From Bog-532 sp963742875 (GTDB taxonomy: Bacteria > Actinomycetota > Actinomycetes > Streptosporangiales > Streptosporangiaceae): a stretch of 64,000 nt of DNA. The position numbers and the translations under genes are program-made. The DNA lies in assembly GCA_963742875.1 (NCBI GenBank), contig CAVUNO010000003.1, positions 124,001 to 188,000 of the forward strand, written 5' to 3'. Numbering within the stretch: the first letter of the stretch is position 1; each line of letters begins with the position of its first letter. A model generated the notes under the pieces. The model searched no databases. It saw only the letters and a list, made by a program, of their open reading frames with translations, and was not told the origin of the DNA. Below are positions 44,696 through 53,879 of the stretch, in pieces.

Positions 44696-45922
44696 CCCGG
44701 CCGGCCCTCGCCCTCGTTCGGGACTCCAGGTAGTCGGCCAGGCTGGGCACTCGCCGCCGCGCTCCGCCCGGCTGCGGCCGGGCCGGCGCGGGGTTCGCGG
44801 CCGGCGCCTTGACCTCGATCCGCCCGATGGTCACGGTCACCTCCGCGCCGATACCGGTGGGCCGCGGGCCGCCCGATGGCTTCGTCGCCGTCTCGGCGTC
44901 CAGGTCGTGCAGCCACCTCGCCATCGCCCGCACGCGATCGGCCGGGGCGTCAGCCGGACGGCTCGCCGAGTCCGGCTGGCGGTGCGGTGCGAGCGGGGGC
45001 CGGCCCATTGGCCCCGATACCGGCTTGGCGCCTGACCTGCGGTCGGCGCGGTCGTCGAGCCCGGGGGCCTGTTCCGGCTCGGCGCCCGATCTGCGGTCGG
45101 TGCGGTTACCGAACCGGGGGGCATGCTCCGGCGGCGCGTGCCGTGGCCCGGGCGCAGGGCGCTGGGTAGCGCTCCACAGCGTAGGGCGCTGCGCGGCGCT
45201 CGATGGCTCCTGAGCGTGTTTGCCGCCAGCACCTTCCGCGGGACCAGTGAGACGACGGTACGGCGGGTCGTGGTCGAGGTCGGTGTGGCTGGTGCTGGTG
45301 ATCGCCGGGGGGCTGGGCGGCGGGCCGGCGCTGGCGGCCTGGCTGGGTGCGGGTGCGGTGTGCCGGGCGGCCGGTCCGGGCGCTGCGGTCCGGGCGGGCG
45401 GGGGTTCCTGCTGGCCCGGGACGGCCCGGCCGGGCGCCGGGCCAGCGGGATGGGGGTGGGCGGGTGCCGGGCCGGGGGTGGCCGGGGCGGGCGTGGGGGG
45501 ATAGGGGGGCGGCGGGTCGTGGTCGAGTTCGGTGTGGCTGGTGGTGGTGATCGCCGGGGGGCTGGGCGGCGGGCCGGCCTGGCGGCCTGGCTGGGTGCGG
45601 GTGCGGTGTGCCGGGCGGCCGGTCCGGGCGCTGCGGTCCGGGCGGGCGCGAGTTCCTGCTCGCCCGGGGCAGCCTGGGTAGCCGCTGTACCGGCGAGATG
45701 GGGGAACGGCGCGTCTGTATCGGCGAGATGGGGGAACGGCGCGTCCCGGTCGAGTTCGATCTCCACATCGGCAGCCGGCGCGTCCGAGGTCGGCGGCAAG
45801 CCCGGGCCGATCGCCGGCCCGTCGATCGGAAACCTCGGCGCGGGCTCGAAACGCGACCGCTGGCGCAGATGCAGCCGCCCGGGCTCCGCCGGGCGAAGCC
45901 TCGACAGGTAGGGCTTCACCAT
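44692..45922 (-). CDS. eCIS-locus Pro-rich protein with 250-bp repeats, frameshifted
   Basis: About 410 codons from ATG 45922 (MVKPYLSRLRPAEPGRLHLR) to a TGA at 44692. The N-terminus and the C-terminus (VTVTIGRIEVKAPA, VPSLADYLESR) match a conserved eCIS protein. The middle is Pro/Ala/Arg-rich and encoded by two direct repeats of about 170 bp (about 45255-45430 and 45505-45675). The reading phase is lost within the repeats, and the total is 3n+1. The function is unknown. Overlaps with both neighbours are intact. Confidence 0.65.
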
Positions 45923-46644
45923 CCCACGGCGTCCAGGTACCAGTGCCGCCGCCACCCGCTCATGGCCAGGATTTCCGCCTCAGACCAGCCGTAGGCCCGC
46001 GCGAGCCGGTGGACCTCGGTCAGCGTCCGGCCGACCCATTCGGCCAGGTCGCTCCATATCACGTCGCGGATGTCCAGCTCGTCGGCCCACTCGCTGCCGC
46101 AGGGGCAGCGCACGCTCAGCACCGTCTGGGCGCCGGGGTCGGATTCGGCCAGCGCTTCGATGATCGCCTCCGCGGCGGCGTCCGGCAGCTCGTGGGGCGC
46201 GACGGGCGGTCCGCCGGGCGAGGTCGCCTCGAGCACGCACCGTTCGAGCAGGTCGTGGAACGTCACCTGCCCGCCGTGGCGGGCGAGCACCCGCAGGTCT
46301 TCGTTGCACGGGATCCGGCACACCAGCGTGTACCCGTCGGCCTGCACCGTCAGCGGCGGCACGGGGCCTTCGCGGACCGGCGGCTGCAACTCGGCCAGCG
46401 GGACGCTCAGCTCGACCTCGGTCTGGCAAGCCGGGCACGTCGCCACCACCTCGAGCATCTCTCCGAACATCACCCGGCGCAGCTCGAACAGCCTCGCATC
46501 GCACTGGCCGACGCTCAGCTCGTCGGTCCGTACGCTCGCCGGGACGGCGCCGAGCGAGCTCAGCAGCGATGGCGCGCGGTCGAGCGGGCCCGCGGCGGCC
46601 CCGGACTCCCACGCTCGCAGCAGCATTGGGGCGGTCGGGGCCAC
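45916..46644 (-). CDS. eCIS gp26/T4-baseplate-like protein
   Basis: An intact 242-residue protein with two Cys pairs (CPACQTEVEL and CPCGSEW) that may bind zinc, and a C-terminal helix motif RAYGWSEAEILAMSGWRRHW. That motif resembles the T4 gp26-like baseplate assembly family found in eCIS and phage loci. It lies directly downstream of the tube gene. Confidence 0.8.
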   Translation of the reverse strand: MAPTAPMLLRAWESGAAAGPLDRAPSLLSSLGAVPASVRTDELSVGQCDARLFELRRVMFGEMLEVVATCPACQTEVELSVPLAELQPPVREGPVPPLTVQADGYTLVCRIPCNEDLRVLARHGGQVTFHDLLERCVLEATSPGGPPVAPHELPDAAAEAIIEALAESDPGAQTVLSVRCPCGSEWADELDIRDVIWSDLAEWVGRTLTEVHRLARAYGWSEAEILAMSGWRRHWYLDAVGW

Positions 46645-46683
46645 TGGCGCGCCTCCGTTCTATTCGCTCGTCTGTTCGCTCGA

Positions 46684-47214
46684 TCAGCCGGTGAAGGACG
46701 GCGGCGACGGCTCCACCACCGACGGGTCCCGGTCCCACCCTTCGTTCTCGATCTTGATGTGCTGGATCGCGACCGCGTTGGCGTTCGCGTCAAGCTCGGG
46801 GAACGCCTGGTACTCCGACACCCAGCAGCGGTACACGTGGTACGAGATCACCTTCTGGCCTGCCTCGTTGAAGAGGTCGATGATCACGTCCTTGCGGAAA
46901 TCCTTGAGCGATACTTCCTGGTCAGCGTTCTGGGCCTGCGCGTTCTTGTAATCCCACACCTTGTTGGCCCACTGCTCGAACGCGAGATCGTGGGTCACGC
47001 CGCGCTCGAGCGTGATCGCGTCGTACTCGTTCCGCCCGGGTGACTTGTGGCTGGTGCTGGGGTCGCCGCCATCGCGGTGCGTGACGACCTCGGTGGTCCG
47101 CTGCAGCATGCTGACCTTCGAGACCCCGGCCACGTACGCGCCTTCCCACTTGACCCGGAACTTGAAATTCTTGTAGGGATCAACGCGTGCGGCGTCGACC
47201 GTGAACTGTGCCAT
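46684..47214 (-). CDS. eCIS inner tube protein (phage tail tube, gp19-like)
   Basis: An intact 176-residue tube protomer. It shows the typical DPYKNFKFRVKWEGAYVAGV, SPGRNEYDAITLERGVTHDL and ISYHVYRCWVSEYQAFPELD. Hexameric rings of such proteins stack inside the sheath and carry cargo. It follows the sheath gene after 8 bp. Confidence 0.9.
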   Translation of the reverse strand: MAQFTVDAARVDPYKNFKFRVKWEGAYVAGVSKVSMLQRTTEVVTHRDGGDPSTSHKSPGRNEYDAITLERGVTHDLAFEQWANKVWDYKNAQAQNADQEVSLKDFRKDVIIDLFNEAGQKVISYHVYRCWVSEYQAFPELDANANAVAIQHIKIENEGWDRDPSVVEPSPPSFTG

Positions 47215-47222
47215 CGTCGCTC

Positions 47223-48773
47223 CTAGGTCGAGGCCTGCAGGGCCTGCTGCTGAATGTTGATGATCACGAACTCAGCAGGGTAGAGCGGTGCGAAGCCCAC
47301 CAGGATGCTGACGATGCCCTGGGCGACCAGATCGGGCGGGTTGTTGCTGGCGTCGCACTGCACCAGGTACGCCTGGTCGGCCGTCGTGCCCGCGAAAGCG
47401 CCCTGCCGGAACAGGCCCTGCATGAACGTGGTCACGTTCAGCCGCAGCGAGGACCACAGCGGCTCAGCGTTCGGCTCGAACACGGTCCACTGGATCCCGC
47501 GTCGCAGGGACTCCTCGATGTACAGCGCGACCCGGCGGACCGGTATGTACTTCCACTGGTTCGGGGCCTGATCGGCGCCGACCGTCGTGCGCGCGCCCCA
47601 CACGACGGAACCTACCAACGGCATCGTACGCAGGCCGTTGACGGCCAGCGGGTTGATTATCCCGCTCTCGCCGTCGTCCACCTGCGCGGTGAAGCCGCTG
47701 ATGCCGGTGATCGTCGCCGCCGTGCCCGCCGGGGCCTTCCAGACACCGCGGCTGTTATCGGTTGCCGCCCACACCCCGGCCACCGCGCCGCAAGGCCCGG
47801 CGTTGAAGTTAGCGCCCGTCTCGTCGGTGAGCTTGAGGTTGGGGTAGTACACCGCCGCGTTCGGGCTGGGTGTCTTGAGCGGTGGGTAGGTGTTGATGGT
47901 GCCGAAGTCGAGCGGGATCGTCGCCCATTTCGATGGCGGGTCGACGATCAGCATGGCGCGTTGGTCCTGGCAGAATGTGGCCGCCGCCTCCAGTACCTCA
48001 GAGTCGAACGTCATGGCGGGATCGACCGGAAGGCAGAGGATGTTGAAGATGTCCGCTTTGAGCAGCGCGTAGATGCCGGTCTTCTTGCCCTGGTCCCCGA
48101 GGTAGCTCAAATCGTCGGGCTTCTTGCCCTGGTCCCCGAGGTAGCTCAAATCGTCGGGCTTCTTGCCCTGGTCCCCGAGGTAGCTCAAATCGTCGGGCCC
48201 GCCCGCGGGCTGCGCGTCCGCTGCTCCGCCTCCTGCTCCCCCGCCGCCGGTGCCTCCGGCTGTCCCGCCGCCGGTGCCTCCGGCTGTCCCGCCGCCGGTG
48301 CCTCCGGCTGTCCCGCCTCCGGTGCCTCCGGCTGTCCCGCCTCCGGTGCCTCCGGCTGTCCCGCCTCCGGTTGTCCCGCCTCCGGTTGTCCCGCCTCCGG
48401 TTGTCCCGCCTCCGGTTGTCCCGCCTCCGGGTGTGCCTGCCGCCGCGGCCGGGATCCCGAACGGCACTGACTGCGGGTTGCCATTGTTATCCAGCGTGGC
48501 GGCCGGCTGCATCGTCCATTGGTTCTCGGGCGCGCCAATGACGAGGTTCGACGCCTGGAGCAGCGTCGGCAGGTACTGAGGACTGCTCTGTCCCGGCACG
48601 GGCTTGATCAGGTTGGCGCCCGAGTAGACCTCCTGCGCGAGCACGGTCGTTCCCTGCGTCTGTGTAATCGTCCCCTGCGTCTGTGTAATCGTCAGACAAT
48701 CGCGAATGATCTCCGCCCGATCCGAAGCCGCTTCGAAAGGACAGCGTCTCTCCAGACTCCAGCCAGCACTCAC
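47223..48773 (-). pseudogene. eCIS sheath protein, N-terminal domain missing, repeat-expanded linker
   Basis: The 516-codon frame retains the sheath core and C-terminal domain (GIYALLKADIFNILCLPVDP, VALYIEESLRRGIQWTVFEP, FAPLYPAEFVIINIQQQ). The usual N-terminal assembly region, beginning PxYxTPGVYVxE in relatives, is absent. Homology begins near TVLAQEVYSGANLIKPVPGQ, preceded by a 20-bp tandem repeat (TITQTQG twice) and unrelated codons. The middle carries a long Gly/Thr repeat (GGGTTGGGTT, GGTGGGTA) and three PDDLSYLGDQGKK units of 39 bp. Without its N-terminus it should not assemble. It starts with GTG overlapping the HNH gene stop. Confidence 0.8.
48092..48440 (-). repeat. Three kinds of tandem repeat inside the sheath gene
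   Basis: A 39-bp unit encoding PDDLSYLGDQGKK occurs three times exactly (about 48085-48201). An 18- to 24-bp unit encoding GGGTAGGT follows about five times, then a 15-bp unit encoding GGGTT about four times. All are in frame. Expansion here has lengthened a surface linker of the sheath. Confidence 0.88.
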
Positions 48774-49429
48774 TGGGCCTTAGGCAACGAGCACGCCGGG
48801 CCAGGGCACGGCTCCCTCGCTGGTTGTGGAACGATGGAATCCGTATTAATTGGGCCGCCCTTGCGGCTGTTGCAGCTCTTATGCGCAGGCTGCAGGTTCT
48901 TCCTCTTATGCGCTGGCTGGTCATCAAGGCGCTCGTCGCAGATCACTTTGTTGGCATCGCTCTGCAGGACGACGTTCCAGTGATTCCCTGACTTACAGAC
49001 CTTCTGCGGCTCGATCTCAGTCTTCAGGGTGGCCCAAGGTATCTTGTGGTCGATGGCGCGCTTGTCTCTCGGCTTGATCTCCTTATTGCACAACGCGCAC
49101 GTCAGTTTCTTCCCGTCATTTTCGGCCGCTGCCTCAGAACCGTTCCAGAAATCCTTACGAAAATCGTCGGGGAAACTGCGTCCTCCACGGAAGATAGTTT
49201 TGGAACCGCCGACGATCTCGGTCGGCGGTTTCTGAGCGCTGGCCTCGGCTCGCAGCTCAGCAAGACTCTTCTTCGAAAGGCTCTTGAGTTTGCTCTCGAG
49301 TTTTGCGGCATTAGCCTTCCCAGCTCGCGTTATAGTAGACTTCGGGAGCCTGTCGATCTCTCTCTTTATTTCTTTCTTTCTACGCTCTTCCGCACGCTCT
49401 TCCGGCGATGGCCGTCCCATCCGTTGCAC
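48770..49429 (-). CDS. HNH endonuclease-domain protein
   Basis: A 219-residue protein. A Lys/Arg/Glu-rich helical N-terminus (about 1-75) is followed by FRGGRSFPDDFRKDFWNG and an HNH nuclease: CALCNKEIKP, RAIDHKIPWATL (catalytic His), NHWNVVL and LQPAHKSCNSRKGG. The zinc cysteines and HNH residues are all present. It has lower GC than its surroundings, so it was acquired. Its TGA overlaps the GTG of the truncated sheath frame. It may be a toxin or effector nuclease, or a mobile-element nuclease; no immunity gene is evident. Confidence 0.8.
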   Translation of the reverse strand: MQRMGRPSPEERAEERRKKEIKREIDRLPKSTITRAGKANAAKLESKLKSLSKKSLAELRAEASAQKPPTEIVGGSKTIFRGGRSFPDDFRKDFWNGSEAAAENDGKKLTCALCNKEIKPRDKRAIDHKIPWATLKTEIEPQKVCKSGNHWNVVLQSDANKVICDERLDDQPAHKRKNLQPAHKSCNSRKGGPINTDSIVPQPAREPCPGPACSLPKAQ

Positions 49430-49477
49430 GGATAGTTCGGCGGACTTGTCCGGCGGAAGATTGACCTCTGACCACCC

Positions 49478-50621
49478 TCATTGTTTTGTGCGGACACCGT
49501 CTGTCTCGACGACGGCGTGCTCGCGGTGGATCACGTCGATGTACTGGGGGTGGTGGCTGCCGGGCACGCCGCTTATCCCGGCGTCCGGGATGTTCGTGCA
49601 GGTGATCGAGTACTTCCAGCCGGTCTTCTTCTCGTAGTCCGTCAGGTTCCTCAGGTGCCGGCGGGACGGCTTGACCCGCCGGGCGATCCACCGCAGCCCG
49701 TCCGGCCAGTTCCCGGCCCTGGTCATCAGGCCGGTGATCTCGGCGACGTCCTTGTCCTGTTCGGCCGTGCCGTCCTGGCCGGTGCCGGGCTTCCACGCGC
49801 CGGCGGGGACTTTCCGGATGGCGTCCTCGTCGGCCGCGGTGATCATCCAGCCGCAGGTGAACAGCAGGATCCGGCGAGGGGAGGACATCGACAGCAGGTG
49901 CTTGATGAGCTCATGGCTGGCCCCGGCCCCGTCGACGCGGATCAGGATTTTCGCCCGGAACCGGGCGGGGACCTGCCGGATGGCCGCGGCCAGCACCTCC
50001 TTGTGGTCGGTGAACGTGTTCGAGCCCGCGTTGCCGGGCCGCAGCAGCATGGCCAGGCACTCGCGCGTATTCGCAGCCCACGCCCCTAATGGATGGAAGC
50101 CGTAGCCTTTCTTCCAGGTCGGAGCCGCTCCCTCCTTGTCTGAGTACGCGGTGATCAGCGTCGCGTCCATGTCGATGACCAGCCAGCCCACCAGGGTCTT
50201 CCCGGCGATGACCAGCCACGGGAAGCCGGAAGGGGTGTCTTCTATCAGCTCCCACACGTGCGCGCGGATCCTCGCGCGGGCCTGCGCGACCCTCGCCAGC
50301 GTCCTGGCGTCGGCCAGGCCGAGGGCGCGCCGGACGGTGGAGCCGCTGGGCGCGGCACCCAGCACCGGCGCCAACTGGGCCAGCACCGCGATATCGCTCA
50401 TGCTGGTGGCGCCCAGCGCGATCGCGACCGCCATCGACACGACCACCACACCCCGGCTGAGCTGCGGGAACGTCCCCGCCCGCGCCAGCGCCGCCTCCAG
50501 CGCGGCCGTCAGCCCGCACTGGTCGGCCAGCTTCCGCAGCAGCACGCCGCCGCAGTGCCCGGCCACGGCCGGCACCGTCATCAGTAACCTTCAGGCCGTG
50601 GTCCCAGCCGTTATGCTGCAT
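49478..50621 (-). pseudogene. IS1380-family transposase, frameshifted and 3'-truncated
   Basis: The N-terminus MQHNGWDHGLKVTDDGAG starts at 50621. A one-base shift at about 50570 leads into VAGHCGGVLLRKLADQCGLT, and the frame then runs through the DDE core (LVIDMDATLITAYSDKEGAA, VDGAGASHELIKHLL). It ends prematurely at 49478 right after HREHAVVETDGVRT, where family members continue for another 80 residues or so. It is therefore a dead fragment whose 3' end was lost at the junction next to the HNH gene. Confidence 0.85.
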
Positions 50622-50698
50622 GGCGAAGAGCGCTCCAGTCCCGGGGATTGCAACGTGTGGTTACCGCGTAATCTCCCAGGACCAGGGCGCTCTTCGCC
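50622..50698. repeat. Inverted repeat upstream of the IS1380-type transposase
   Basis: Perfect 12-bp arms (GGCGAAGAGCGC at 50622-50633 and its complement at 50687-50698) enclose 53 bases immediately before the transposase ATG. It probably belongs to the 5' end of the element and may limit readthrough translation. Confidence 0.6.
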
Positions 50699-50708
50699 GC
50701 TGAACCGG

Positions 50709-51639
50709 CTATCCCGCCCGCGCCGGTCCCGCACCCGTAAGGTGCGCCACCGCTTCAACCGCTACCAGCAACAAATCCGAGAAACCCCAGCTCACCGCTA
50801 TGCAGAATTCGGTAACAGCCTGATTCAGGGCTAACGCTGAATGCCGGAGGTTAGCCCCCGTGTAGTCGATTCCGCGCTGCACGGCCGACTCGCCGATGCC
50901 GGAGGCCATGCCGCCTTCAGGCTTCCACAACACGGAGGCAGGGCCGGTCAGCGCCCGAGTCGCATTGGCCTGGGCCTCCCGCTCGAACCGGTCGGACGGG
51001 TCGGAGATCTTCAGGCCTCCGCCATTGTCGGTCCCCGCGACAGGACCCCGGCGCTGCTGGATGACGTGGGTGAGCTCGTGCGCGAGGGTGTGCTTGCCCG
51101 CGATGCCGTCGCCGATCACCACATGGTTACCGACGGTGTAGGCGCGGGGTGACAGAAGCACGGGCGGCGGGATCGGTGTGCACGCGGACACCGGAGAAGT
51201 TCGCGCCAAGCCGGGCCTCCATCTCCCCCCGCAGCGGGGCAGCCAACGGCTGGCCGGGGCTGCTCAGTACGTCGCGGACAGCGGAGCGCTGCGCAGGGGC
51301 TGGTGCAGCCTGCTGGTGGCCGCACCCGGCGCCGTGCTGGCGCCGGGCCTGCTCAAGCATCCGGGACACAGCAGCGTTTCCAATGCTGGGTTGCAGGGCG
51401 AGGGTGCCCTTGTCCCCGCTGTCGGTATGGACGGGGACCGTGGCGAAGTCCGCGCCGGAGGGGGCCTTCATCTCCTCCGTGAGCGGTGCCCCAAGGGGCT
51501 GGCCGGGGCCGTGGGGTACGTTGTCAACAGCGGAACGGTGAACCGCTGCGTGCAGGCGCGGAGCAGGTGTGGCGGTGCGCTCGGCGGCGCGGCGGCGCTG
51601 GCCGGTGCCGACCGTCTTGCCTAAGCCGTGTGTGCGCAT
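50709..51639 (-). pseudogene. DUF4157 (eCIS_core) protein with HExxH motif, frameshifted
   Basis: A DUF4157-type protein of the sort nearly always linked to eCIS loci. Two similar N-terminal modules occur: PGQPLGAPLTEEMKAPSGAD and, 90 residues on, PGQPLAAPLRGEMEARLGAN, each followed by VHTD. Near 51165-51180 the phase changes into PRAYTVGNHVVIGDGIAGKH and the metalloprotease-like HELTHVIQQRRGP, then FEREAQANATRALTGP. The last 45 residues do not resemble the family. The gene is thus frameshifted, and its end is probably replaced by sequence near the IS1380 fragment. Confidence 0.78.
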
Positions 51640-51827
51640 GGAGCGGGCCTTTCCGGAGGTTCAGCCGGGCATATCCTCATGGATACACGATGAGGCCCGG
51701 TGTGGGGATGTCTGGACGGGCCAGTGCCAGAACGGGCGGAAAACTGCGGTCGTCAACGGTCACCCTGGGGCAACCCCGAACGGCGTCCGATCTGGGCAAT
51801 GCGCAGGTTGCCCCCCTGAGTGCTTGA

Positions 51828-51875
51828 TCATGCGTCAGGGTTGTCCTCGATGATCATGATTTGCTTGTCATTCAT
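51828..51875 (-). pseudogene. Stub of a CheY-like response regulator
   Basis: Overlapping the stop of the histidine kinase gene is an ATG reading MNDKQIMIIEDNPDA, then TGA. This is the first beta strand and acidic pocket (EDN) of a receiver domain, cut after 15 residues. The position and overlap fit the usual kinase-then-regulator pair. The rest of the gene is missing; 51640-51827 holds no recognisable continuation. Confidence 0.75.
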
Positions 51876-53346
51876 GCGGCGCCGCCTCGGGGTTGAGGGT
51901 GAAGTAGATGGTGGCGCCGCCGTCGACGGTGCCGTCGGCCCAGGTCCGGCCGCCGTGACGCTCGATGATGCGCCGGACGCTGGCCAGGCCGATGCCGGTG
52001 CCGGGGAACTGGCCGGCGTGGTGGAGCCGCTGGAACGGCTGGAACAGCTTGCCGACATAAGCGGGGTCGAAGCCGGCCCCGTTATCGCGCACGTAGCAGC
52101 AGATGGGGGCGTCGCCGACGGGTGCGGTCGCGAACTCGATGGCGGCGCGGTCGCGGCGGGAGGTGAACTTCCAGGCGTTGTCGAGCAAGTTGTCCAGCGC
52201 GGACCGGATCAGGGCGCGGTCCGCGGTGACCCGGACGCCGTCCTGCACGGTCACCTTGACCTGTCGGCCGGGGTCACGGGCGCGGAGCTGGTCGCAGATG
52301 GCGGTGACCTCGGCGCTGAGGTCGACGTCCTGCAGGTGCATCGTGGCGCGGGTCACCTGTGCCAGGTGCAGCAGGTCATCGATCAGGGCGGCCATGCGCG
52401 CGCAGCCTGCCTGGACGCGCCCGGCGTACTCGCGGCCTGTTTCGTCGAGCCGGTCGCCGTAGTCCTCCACAAGAGCCTCAGCGAACCCGCTGATCCCTCG
52501 CAGCGGGGTTCGCAGGTCGTGGGCGATGGAGTAGGCGAAGGCCTCCAGGTTCTTGTTGGCCCGCTCCAGGTGAATGGTGCGCTGCTGCACCTGCTGTTCC
52601 AGGTTCGCGTTCAGCGACCGGATCTCCTTGGTTGCCCGGCGCAGGCGGCGGCGAAGGGAAAGACCGGCCATCACATCGGCGGCGGCCAGGACGGCGGCCA
52701 GGACAATGAAGAAGGTCAGCTGGGTACCCAGGGCCGAGCGCCGCGAGGCGCCTGCCGCAGTGGCGGCGCGCTGGAGGTCTGCGGTCACCCCCCGGGCATC
52801 GTCCATGACCCGCTTGCCCTCGTCGGTGTTCACAATCCGCACCGCACCGGCGTGATCACCGGCGCGCTCCAGTTTGATGGTCTCGGCTATCACCGCCAGC
52901 TTCGCCGCGACCAGACTCTTGAGCGCTGCGAAGTATTGCCCGCCGCCAGGGACCGCTGAGACCAGCGAGCCGAGACGCTGCTGGTCGGCTGGGACCGTCA
53001 AGAGCGCCGCATCGTAGGGCTGAAGATAAGCGGGGTTGCCGGTCAGCAAATAGCCGCGCTGGCCGGTCTCGGCGTTGAGCAACCCGATCAGCAGGTCGTT
53101 GCTCGCCCCGATGACATCCGAGGTGGTGACGTCAGCCCTGTCATAGAGCACATAGGACAGCACCGAGAGGGCTGAGCTGGCCACGAACAGAATCAGGAGC
53201 AGAGCCACCGATGCGAGCACGAGCGCATGGGGAACGGATGCCCGCCGCGCCGCACCCCTGCCCGCGGTATCAGCGACGGCGGTCGCCGGTTGCCTGGTCC
53301 CAGACGTACCACCTGTCACCTCGACCTGGAACCGGGAGCTAGTCAC
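51868..53346 (-). CDS. CHASE3-domain sensor histidine kinase
   Basis: A 492-residue kinase. A cytoplasmic N-terminus of about 35 residues precedes a membrane helix (LVLASVALLLILFVASSAL). A periplasmic CHASE3 domain (ETGQRGYLLTGNPAYLQPYD) and a second helix (FFIVLAAVLAAADVMAG) follow. A short coiled coil leads into HisKA with FAYSIAHDLRTPLRGISGFA, then HATPase_c (ALDNLLDNAWKFT, DNGAGFD, GTGIGLASVRRII). The type is that of phytochrome-like/CHASE3 kinases normally paired with small receiver proteins. Its partner here is only a stub. Confidence 0.93.
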   Translation of the reverse strand: MTSSRFQVEVTGGTSGTRQPATAVADTAGRGAARRASVPHALVLASVALLLILFVASSALSVLSYVLYDRADVTTSDVIGASNDLLIGLLNAETGQRGYLLTGNPAYLQPYDAALLTVPADQQRLGSLVSAVPGGGQYFAALKSLVAAKLAVIAETIKLERAGDHAGAVRIVNTDEGKRVMDDARGVTADLQRAATAAGASRRSALGTQLTFFIVLAAVLAAADVMAGLSLRRRLRRATKEIRSLNANLEQQVQQRTIHLERANKNLEAFAYSIAHDLRTPLRGISGFAEALVEDYGDRLDETGREYAGRVQAGCARMAALIDDLLHLAQVTRATMHLQDVDLSAEVTAICDQLRARDPGRQVKVTVQDGVRVTADRALIRSALDNLLDNAWKFTSRRDRAAIEFATAPVGDAPICCYVRDNGAGFDPAYVGKLFQPFQRLHHAGQFPGTGIGLASVRRIIERHGGRTWADGTVDGGATIYFTLNPEAAPHE

Positions 53347-53578
53347 TCAGAGCGCCAGCCCCGCAAATGCCGATGATCTTCGGGCTCAAGACGGCTCCCC
53401 CCCGGGATTGCGCGCACAAGGCGCCCATGTTCTGACCGGGCCAAAGACCCGCACGCTAACCCCATCCTCCCTGCTACTTTATCCTTCCCGCTACTTTCCT
53501 CCCCCAAAGTCAAAGGTCACAAAAGCCAGGCGGGCGGCCTCGCCGCCCGGTCCGGCACCTGGCACGGCCATCATTTGC

Positions 53579-53782
53579 CTAAGTTCCGCTGGCGCAAATT
53601 TGAAAGTATGATCGTGGTTCAGGGTATAATGCCCATATTTCCGGCTTGCCTTGTTTTAGGGCGTTGAATCCTTTACTCTCCACGATGGCCACGAATGCAG
53701 CCCCGGGCATGAAATCTTTCCGGTCATGGTTACCCTCGTTGGTATACCGCACGTACGCCTGCTTAGCCCTGCTATCCCACAT
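53579..53782 (-). CDS. Hypothetical small protein (67 aa)
   Basis: A short frame from ATG 53782 with MWDSRAKQAYVRYTNEGNHD and EIWALYPEP, in DNA of lower GC than the surroundings. No family is recognised and no good ribosome site is seen, so it may be a fragment of a mobile element. The gap 53347-53578 contains nothing I can name. Confidence 0.3.
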   Translation of the reverse strand: MWDSRAKQAYVRYTNEGNHDRKDFMPGAAFVAIVESKGFNALKQGKPEIWALYPEPRSYFQICASGT

Positions 53783-53879
53783 CGTTTCCTAACGGCTAAA
53801 CCGCGCCGCAGGTCGGCCGCATACAAGCCCGGATGGTACCGATTCCCAAGCTGACAGTCCCTCGGCTTTCCGGGGGATT

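Noticed and set aside
48085..48440. Possible CRISPR or collagen-like gene from repeats
   Set aside because: The repeats are in frame within sheath coding sequence and have no spacers.
47208..48470. Plus-strand frame with repeated CPASG units
   Set aside because: It is the complement of the Gly/Thr repeats of the sheath gene.
48770..49429. HNH gene as a group I/II intron or homing endonuclease
   Set aside because: No intron core structure or interrupted host gene was visible around it; the K-rich N-terminus is not typical of homing enzymes.
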